19,372 bases of DNA from DAOTVC01 sp034437215 (GTDB lineage: Bacteria > Chloroflexota > Anaerolineae > B4-G1 > SLSP01). Below, in pieces: positions 14,901-19,372 of the stretch (its first letter is position 1; every line of letters begins with the position of its first letter). The translations under genes and the position numbers were made by a program. The stretch is from NCBI GenBank assembly GCA_034437215.1, contig DAOTVC010000022.1, forward strand, positions 1 through 19,372, given 5' to 3'. The notes under the pieces are model-generated. The model was not told the origin of the DNA. It searched no databases and saw only the letters and a program-made list of their open reading frames with translations.

Positions 14901-15665
14901 CGCCACGAACCACGGGCGCGAGGCCTCGTCGACGTAGAAGGGGCTCGGCGGGATCGCCGTCCCGAACGTGGAGCGGTGGGGGTGGGCCGGCAGGAAGCGC
15001 TGGTGCAGGCAGAGGGCGCTCTTGAGGAGGGCCATCATCTGGCGCAGGGGGGTGGCGCCCTCGAATCTCGGGCTGCTCCCCAACGCGCAGGTCAGTTCGG
15101 CACCGCTTGTGGCGTAGGCGCGGCTGAGCCCCTCGAGGATATCCTCTGGTCCTCCGCGACCGGTCGCGCATACTTCGGCGTACCCGACCTCTCGGGGGAG
15201 GACGCCACTCTCTTCCATCGTCCGGCGGCAGAGATCCTCTATTGTCTCCGGTGCCGGCGGGCTCTGGCAGTGGAGGGTGCTCTGCCCCTCAAGCAGGGCA
15301 TAGATGCGATCGCGGCGGGCCTGGGCCCTTCTCAAAGTGCGCACCACGAGGGCGGCCGCATCCTGCTCGTCTCCTGCTACGACGGCTATCTCCTCCGCCT
15401 CACCCGTGGAGAGGCGCCGGCGGGCGTCCTCCAGGACGGCGAAGAGCCCTTCCTCGGGGGTGAGGACCGGCACCGGAGCCCCCGGTGTGACCCGGGCGTC
15501 TGCGAGCGCCCCGGATAGGGCGCGCGCAGAGGCGTCCCCGCGATTCGGGGTGCCGGTAGGTGCACAGCCTGTGCCCTCGTAGAGGTGGCGGGAGAAGGTG
15601 TCGAGGTCCTTGCAGGCGCCGAGCTCCACCTCCATCCCGACGATTACGATCTTCTCGGTGCTCAT
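11985..15665 (-). CDS. pfaB: PfaB-like degenerate KS-AT fused to a FabA-type DH pair
   Basis: A 1226-aa fusion. Residues 1-330 are a shortened ketosynthase-like domain: it opens as a KS (KIVIVGMEVELG...), but the central part with the active cysteine is missing and the two histidine motifs read EVCATGRGG (164-172) and LGSSPRFEGAT (195-205), so it cannot condense. Residues 395-745 are an acyltransferase with FGYSLGEASM, nucleophile S501 (GYSLG rather than GHSxG) and the VIH histidine near 620. After a proline-rich linker (775-840) come two hotdog units. The first (870-1020, NGSPTTPYAVYMEMALQPCG) lacks the usual histidine; the second (1045-1220) has CHFYQDPVMPGSLG with H1114, the FabA-type catalytic site for dehydration/isomerisation. 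It combines PfaB with the end of PfaC. GGGAGG ribosome site; starts 2 bp after the upstream stop. Confidence 0.9.
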   Translation of the reverse strand: MSTEKIVIVGMEVELGACKDLDTFSRHLYEGTGCAPTGTPNRGDASARALSGALADARVTPGAPVPVLTPEEGLFAVLEDARRRLSTGEAEEIAVVAGDEQDAAALVVRTLRRAQARRDRIYALLEGQSTLHCQSPPAPETIEDLCRRTMEESGVLPREVGYAEVCATGRGGPEDILEGLSRAYATSGAELTCALGSSPRFEGATPLRQMMALLKSALCLHQRFLPAHPHRSTFGTAIPPSPFYVDEASRPWFVAGADGRLASLLSVDEEGRCTHLLLSDYPQPRRDSRQLQNAACYLLPLGGEEEALLAALRRLRRRVDESATETELQTVARRCFETYRRQSAGGYTLVLVGQTREALLRDIDFALEGVPQSIRRQQAWSTPRGSYFTPRPLAEEGEVAFVYPGAFNAYPNLGRDLFRLFPRLHERFARIIPDLGEALAERMLYPRSVAPLSRGDWRAHEGALVKQPALLIEAGTSFAILFTALLRDHFGVRPASAFGYSLGEASMLWAAEIWQDVDAGSRAWRNSPLFESRLSGRKEAVRERWGVPPRAPDDTLWQTYLLKAPVEEIRAALREEPRVTLSMINTPREGVIGGDPAGCRRVIEALDCHALPVPYDAVIHADVMRSELPELVELYTHPIAHRPACTFYSAACAAPLQIGSRSLARALAEMTCRQIDFPRLVEQAYASGARLFVELGPQRTCTRWIDEILAGKPHAAMAINKKGTPDVVSIFGVLAQLLSHGVEVDISDLYATGEAPNAIPAIQAVYDERVHVPVLAGAGQEEPADGPLPDAGARSHGAFLEARHTSLQETGASIRTQIDAYAQLLQSPQPSPRSSRRSLPLFDSADLEAFATGSPARCFGPAYAAFEGRRLPRIPNGGLMLISRVLDVEGTPGEIRAGSTLVSEYDVPEDAWFYRQNGSPTTPYAVYMEMALQPCGFLSAYLGSALSHAASDLYFRNLDGAGRLRATPDLRGRTVTDRVRLLSTTTVKGTILQRFAFSLACEGETFYEGEAAFGYFERRALLNQQGLDGGKASPPWCQEASLRHQQINFLDLQATETRRSYYTTSPTRPHYRLARDRLDFLDSVRIVEGGGRYGRGYVHAAIQIDPQDWFFACHFYQDPVMPGSLGLEAMLQALQVYALHEDLGGHLRSPRFSAAPELTTVWKYRGQVRPEDGSLELEVHLRDRDVRPDRVTLVGEASLWKGERRIYEVTDIGLRLQEAAGTKGVA

Positions 15666-15667
15666 CG

Positions 15668-18166
15668 TCAGCCTCCCAGTCGCTTCTGCTCGAAGAGGGA
15701 GTTCAGCCGGGGGCTGAGCGTGATCTCGGCGCCCTCGATGCGACTGTAGACCTCTCCTTGAGCGTTGTGGACGGTCACGTCGGCGACCAGACGGTGTTTC
15801 GACGTGGCCTGCACCCGGAGGGAGACGTAGGTCGTCTCGTCGAAGTTCAAGGTGCGGTACTGCTCGCCCTGCTCGATCCTCAAGGGTAGCCCGCCGTAGC
15901 CGTAGGTCTCCTTGGCCCAGACGAGAAGCCCCTGCAGCTGGACGTCGGTGACGTAAGGGTTGAAGCCGTGAACGGAGAACTGACCCTGGATCTCGGGGTC
16001 GATCTCGGGGAGCTTGCAGCGCATGGTCAGCCCCTCCGGCCCCAGGTTCAGGATGCGCTCCACGCCCTGAAAGGCGGGGCCGTGAAAGAGCGTCCCGTTG
16101 GTGTAGAGGTCGGCCCCTGCAAACGGGTGGCTCTCTTCCAGGTTAGGTTCGATGGGTGGGGGCGGCGCGGGCAGCGCCGTGCGCAGGGTGATCTCCACAC
16201 TGTAGTGGTAGCGGGGTGCGTCGCTTCCGGACCGGCTGAGGACCAGGGCCTCAAAGACGATCTCTGGGGCGCCCTTGGAGATCTCCCGAAGCTCCAGGAC
16301 GTAGTCGTCGGCGAGAGTCGCGTCGAAGACGATGCCCTTGAGCGCCCGGTAGTTGCGGGCGCGGAAGAAGCGGTATCCGGGGTAGAGCTGCTCGGCGGCT
16401 CGACTGGCCCACGCCACGGCGCAGACCGTCGGCAGGACTGCCTGACCGCCGATGACGTGATCGCGCAGGAAGGGGTTGGCCGCGAGGGTCAGCGTTCTGT
16501 GAAGGCGGTACGTCTGCAGGTCACCCTCGGGAAGGCGTGCGGGCATGACCAGGGAGCTGCCCACGACGATCTGGGTCTTGCCTCGGCGGGTGAGTTCGCC
16601 GGCGAAGAGCCGCGTGCCGGCATCGATGGGGATCACCTCCACCTGGCGGCGCTCCAGGAGCCGCTTCAGCGCGGGGGTCACCATCCCCCCGTCCCAGGGA
16701 CCCCAATCGATGGCCCGGACATGACAGTGCGGGTAGCGCTCCCGCATTCGGTGGGCCGCCTTGTTGAGGACCTCGTTGGCGAGGGCGTAGTCCGTCTGGC
16801 CCACGTTCCCGTAGAAGCCCGCGACCGACGAGAAGAGGATCAGCTGCCGTAGGGCTTCGAGATCCACACACTCCAGCAGATTTCGCAGCCCGTCCACCTT
16901 GACGGCGTAGACGCGCTCGAAGTCCTCCCCCGTCTTCTCCTCGATGGGCTTGTCGGCGATGAGGCCAGCCCCGTGGATGATGCCCGTGATCCTCTGTGTC
17001 GGGTCGAGCCGGCGCAGGCCCTCCTCGATCCCGCTCTGCAGGGCCTCCCGGTCGGTGACGTCGGCGCTGACGTAGAGCGCCTGCCCCCCCGCCTCCGCCA
17101 CGGCGTCCAAGGTCCCCAGGATCTCGCGGCGGGTGAGGACCTCCTTGACCATCCGCTTGACCTTCAGGGGGGTAGGCGCCTCTCCCGTCGCTTGCAGCGC
17201 CTCCATCGCCCGCTTCTTTAACGCCGGCTCCTCGGTCGCTCCCGCGCTCCACGCCGGCTCCGCGCCCTCGGGGTGTGGAGAGCGCCCGACGAGGAGGTAG
17301 GTACCGCCACGGCGGCGGGCCAGCTCGATCACGCACGCTGCGGTGATGCCCCGGGCGCCGCCGCTGACGAGGAAGAGCGCGGGCTCCGCGGTCTCGATAG
17401 CGGGCGGGGATTCGGCTGCGGTCGTGGGGCGGGTCGTGAGGGTTACCCGCCCCCGCTCACCGCGACCTACCTCCCTGATACGACGGTCGGGGTCGTCGAA
17501 CTCCTCGAGGATGAGCGCCGCCGCCTCTTGCGCCTCAAGGGCGGGGTCCAGGTCCACGGCGCGGCAGAAGACATTCTCCCACTCCAGGGCGAGGCTCTTG
17601 GTCAACCCCGGCAGCCCCCCACCGGTGATCCCGCAATCCTGCTCTCCTCCCAGCCCCAGGGCCCCGTCGAGGCGGGTCACCGTCAGGAAGCGGGCGCGGC
17701 CCTGCTCCGCTCTCTGCGTCAGGAGGGGCTGGAGCTGTTTGGCGATCAGGAAGAGCGCCTTGACGACGGTCCGCTCCCGCTCGTCGAAGAGGTCGGCGCC
17801 TGCGGGATAGCGGGGGTGGAGGTGGACGAAGGCTCTGATGGGGCCCGCGCTCTCGGAGAGGGATGCCAGCTGCGCCTGCAGATCGCTCTCGTCGAGAGAG
17901 GTGAGCGCTATGCGCGACAGGCCCTCCGGCAGCTCTTGTCCCGTGACTTCAGGCAGCACCGCGGGAGGGAGGCGCAGGAGCGTCACCTGCCACCCCCGGC
18001 GGGTGAGGCGCTCCGCCAGCGCCAGGCTCAGAGGGCCGTCGTCGCCGGTGACGAGGCAGCGGGCGCCGTCAGGCAGCTGCTCTTCCAGGAGATCGGGCGC
18101 GGGCAGCGCTGCGGGGATCACCTCGCTGCGCTGAAGCCGGGTGTCCGGCTCCCGCACCCTGTTCAC
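15668..18166 (-). CDS. pfaA: KR-DH protein, C-terminal part of PfaA-type synthase
   Basis: An 832-aa protein matching the KR and product-template-like DH end of PfaA. Residues 30-250 are the structural KR half (GLTKSLALEWENVFCRAVDLDP). The catalytic KR follows: NADPH loop VSGGARGIT (267-275), S447 in LFSSVAGFYG, Y460 and N464 (QTDYALANEVLN). Residues 555-830 form a PKS-type double-hotdog dehydratase with H570 in H-x3-G-x4-P (570-579), LFHGPAFQGV (693-701) and D741-x2-LQ. It reduces the 3-keto group and dehydrates the 3-hydroxy group on ACP. GTG 18166 overlaps the ACP gene's stop (GTGA). No well-placed ribosome site precedes it: the nearest G-rich run ends 15 nt away. Translation probably depends on coupling or on frameshifting at the A7 run. 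Confidence 0.93.
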   Translation of the reverse strand: MNRVREPDTRLQRSEVIPAALPAPDLLEEQLPDGARCLVTGDDGPLSLALAERLTRRGWQVTLLRLPPAVLPEVTGQELPEGLSRIALTSLDESDLQAQLASLSESAGPIRAFVHLHPRYPAGADLFDERERTVVKALFLIAKQLQPLLTQRAEQGRARFLTVTRLDGALGLGGEQDCGITGGGLPGLTKSLALEWENVFCRAVDLDPALEAQEAAALILEEFDDPDRRIREVGRGERGRVTLTTRPTTAAESPPAIETAEPALFLVSGGARGITAACVIELARRRGGTYLLVGRSPHPEGAEPAWSAGATEEPALKKRAMEALQATGEAPTPLKVKRMVKEVLTRREILGTLDAVAEAGGQALYVSADVTDREALQSGIEEGLRRLDPTQRITGIIHGAGLIADKPIEEKTGEDFERVYAVKVDGLRNLLECVDLEALRQLILFSSVAGFYGNVGQTDYALANEVLNKAAHRMRERYPHCHVRAIDWGPWDGGMVTPALKRLLERRQVEVIPIDAGTRLFAGELTRRGKTQIVVGSSLVMPARLPEGDLQTYRLHRTLTLAANPFLRDHVIGGQAVLPTVCAVAWASRAAEQLYPGYRFFRARNYRALKGIVFDATLADDYVLELREISKGAPEIVFEALVLSRSGSDAPRYHYSVEITLRTALPAPPPPIEPNLEESHPFAGADLYTNGTLFHGPAFQGVERILNLGPEGLTMRCKLPEIDPEIQGQFSVHGFNPYVTDVQLQGLLVWAKETYGYGGLPLRIEQGEQYRTLNFDETTYVSLRVQATSKHRLVADVTVHNAQGEVYSRIEGAEITLSPRLNSLFEQKRLGG

Positions 18167-18191
18167 GCTTTTTTTGAGGCGCCCCCCTCCC
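18133..18191 (-). promoter_or_regulatory. Candidate -1 ribosomal frameshift signal joining ACP-ACP to KR-DH
   Basis: On the minus strand the last codons are TCA AAA AAA GCG TGA: an A AAA AAA heptamer (18175-18169) in the phase required for tandem slippage. The downstream KR-DH frame is exactly -1 relative to it and open through the site. GGGAGG (18191-18186) lies 10 nt upstream of the A-run, like the stimulatory SD in dnaX. A stem GGAGCCGG-acac-CCGGCTTC (18152-18133, one G-U pair) begins 16 nt downstream. Alternatives: ordinary GTGA coupling, or a missing A in the assembled run. Confidence 0.5.
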
Positions 18192-19372
18192 GGCTGACGT
18201 AGGCGACGATCTGCTCGAGGGTGCGTAGCTCGGCCAGCGCCTCGGTCTCGACCTCGGGCAGCTCGGGGTGCTTCTCCTGGAGCGCGCCCAGGATCTCCAC
18301 CCGCTTGATGGAGTCGATGCCCAGGTCGGCCTCCATGTCCATGTCGAGGGCGAGCATCTCGGCGGGGTAGCCCGTCTTCTCGCTGACCGTCTCCAGCAGG
18401 GATTGGGTCAGCGCCTCGACGTCGGCGGGCCCTTCCCCGGTTGGGGAAGCCTCTGTGGTCGGGATGTCCTCGACCGGTGCCTTCGAGGGCGCCGGTGTGG
18501 GGCTCGGGGCGGCTTTCTCTCTCCCCCCGACCGCCGACCGGCTGACGTAGGCGACGATCTGCTCGAGGGTGCGCAGCTCGGCCAGCGCCTCGGTCTCGAC
18601 CTCGGGCAGCTCGGGATGCTTCTCCTGGAGCGCGCCCAGGATCTCCACTCGCTTGATGGAGTCGATACCCAGATCGGCCTCCATGTCCATGTCAAGGGCG
18701 AGCATCTCGGCGGGGTAGCCGGTCTTCTCACTGACCATCTCCAGCAGGGATTCGGTCAGCGCTTCGACGCCGGCGGGCGCTGCGACAGTGGAAGTTTCTG
18801 CAGGGGCGGCTCGCACTTCGGGTGCAGAGGTTGGAGGGGCGATCTCTTGCGGCGGCTGCTCCTCGGTCCTCTCTGCCTCTTCGCGTGCTCTCACCTCGAC
18901 CTCTCTTGCCCGCGGGGGCGCTGTCACGACCGTTTTGTGTGCAGACCCGTTTCCGCCCTGCTCGACCTTCAGCGCCGTATCGCACTGCTGCCGGAGGAGG
19001 CGGATGAAGGCCTGGGCGTACTCTGCCTGCTGCGAGAGGAAGCGATTGTGGACGGTCAGGGTCTCGGCCTGGTGGGCGTGGAACTGCTCGATGCTGCGCG
19101 AGAGCTTCTCCAGAACGACGAGCGTGGCCTCCAGGCGCTCGGGGGAGTCGTTGCCGTGGGCGAAGAGCGCGTTCTGCTGCTGCATCAGCTGGGAGAAGAT
19201 CTTCGAGTACTCCTCTTGATTGTGAAGATACTGCTCGTGCACGCGCAGCGTCTGGCGCTGGTGCTCGTAGGAGTGGGTCAGCCCCTGCTCCAGGCTCTCC
19301 AGCATCGGGGCGTAGTCCGGCGGTTCCAGCACAACGGCTGAGGGCTCCGGTCGCTCGACGACGGGCTGCGGA
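18163..19372 (-). CDS. pfaA: C-terminal end of PfaA-type megasynthase: coiled-coil linker and two ACPs (5' end outside window)
   Basis: The frame is open to the window's right edge, so this is the tail of a larger protein, presumably starting with KS-AT. Numbering from the GTG at 19332: a helical linker rich in H, Q and E (10-125) contains an internal duplication, H24-Q-x2-TL-x-VH32 and H87-Q-x2-TL-x-VH95, 63 residues apart. A proline/alanine linker follows, then two almost identical carrier domains at 189-265 and 305-381. Each has DLGIDSIKRVEILG, the Pfa-type ACP motif; the phosphopantetheine serines are S225 and S341. The ACPs carry the growing acyl chain. Two is fewer than the five or more common in Pfa synthases. 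The protein ends SKKA at TGA 18163, preceded by an A7 run. Confidence 0.92.
   Translation of the reverse strand, partial: PQPVVERPEPSAVVLEPPDYAPMLESLEQGLTHSYEHQRQTLRVHEQYLHNQEEYSKIFSQLMQQQNALFAHGNDSPERLEATLVVLEKLSRSIEQFHAHQAETLTVHNRFLSQQAEYAQAFIRLLRQQCDTALKVEQGGNGSAHKTVVTAPPRAREVEVRAREEAERTEEQPPQEIAPPTSAPEVRAAPAETSTVAAPAGVEALTESLLEMVSEKTGYPAEMLALDMDMEADLGIDSIKRVEILGALQEKHPELPEVETEALAELRTLEQIVAYVSRSAVGGREKAAPSPTPAPSKAPVEDIPTTEASPTGEGPADVEALTQSLLETVSEKTGYPAEMLALDMDMEADLGIDSIKRVEILGALQEKHPELPEVETEALAELRTLEQIVAYVSREGGASKKA
18192..18421 (-). repeat. Tandem ACP coding repeat, second copy
   Basis: The coding DNA of the second ACP matches that of the first (18540-18769) at an offset of exactly 348 bp (116 codons). 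By eye I count about 11 differences in 230 bp, mostly at third positions. This points to recent duplication or ongoing gene conversion between the modules. Confidence 0.9.
18540..18769 (-). repeat. Tandem ACP coding repeat, first copy
   Basis: The first copy of the ACP module repeat, upstream in the direction of transcription. It is separated from the second by a proline/alanine-rich linker that is not repeated. Recombination between the copies would leave a one-ACP gene in frame. Confidence 0.9.

Noticed and set aside
1..19372. tRNA, rRNA or transposase genes
   Set aside because: No cloverleaf, conserved rRNA segment or transposase motif was seen on reading both strands; this was by eye, so a dedicated scan would be more sensitive.

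Overview
The window is GC-rich bacterial DNA from one chromosome-like contig. Its right half (about 9.2-19.4 kb) is a Pfa-type polyunsaturated-fatty-acid / secondary-lipid synthase operon on the minus strand. Dense GC-rich coding, GTG starts, many purine-rich ribosome binding sites and the gene mix (SPFH lipoprotein, HU-like protein, soluble REC-PAS-PAS kinase) suggest an environmental bacterium. Chloroflexota is my best guess, with low confidence, because no marker gene is present.

Layout: (1) 3-1253 (+), the 3' part of a SPASM radical-SAM enzyme, overlapping tail-to-tail with (2) 1225-3765 (-), a soluble REC-GAF-PAS-PAS histidine kinase. (3) 3928-4326 (-), an HU-like DNA-binding protein. 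(4) 4354-6118, a non-coding 1.76-kb array of regularly spaced perfect hairpins. (5) 6119-6480, an intergenic stretch with a promoter and several hairpins. (6) 6498-7750 (+), a translationally coupled pair: a zinc-ribbon membrane protein and an SPFH-like lipoprotein. (7) 7843-9091, two divergent genes of unknown function. (8) 9256-19372 (-), the lipid-synthase operon with its phosphopantetheinyl transferase.

The operon runs leftward. In order it encodes a megasynthase (only its coiled-coil linker and two ACPs are in the window), a KR-DH protein, a degenerate-KS/AT/FabA-DH fusion protein, the PfaD enoyl reductase, then after 151 bp a small zinc-ribbon protein and an Sfp-type phosphopantetheinyl transferase. 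The transferase would activate the ACP serines. KS, AT, KR, DH and ER activities would then cycle on the ACP-bound chain to make a polyunsaturated or otherwise modified long-chain acyl product. The active KS and any chain-length factor must lie to the right of the window.

The two most interesting points follow. The ACP-ACP and KR-DH reading frames, which form one protein in canonical PfaA, are split exactly at an A7 run placed as a -1 slippery heptamer, with an SD-like sequence upstream and a hairpin downstream (dnaX-like geometry). The hairpin array has two palindrome families with fixed spacings and mutually complementary 4-nt loops, next to an HU-like gene.
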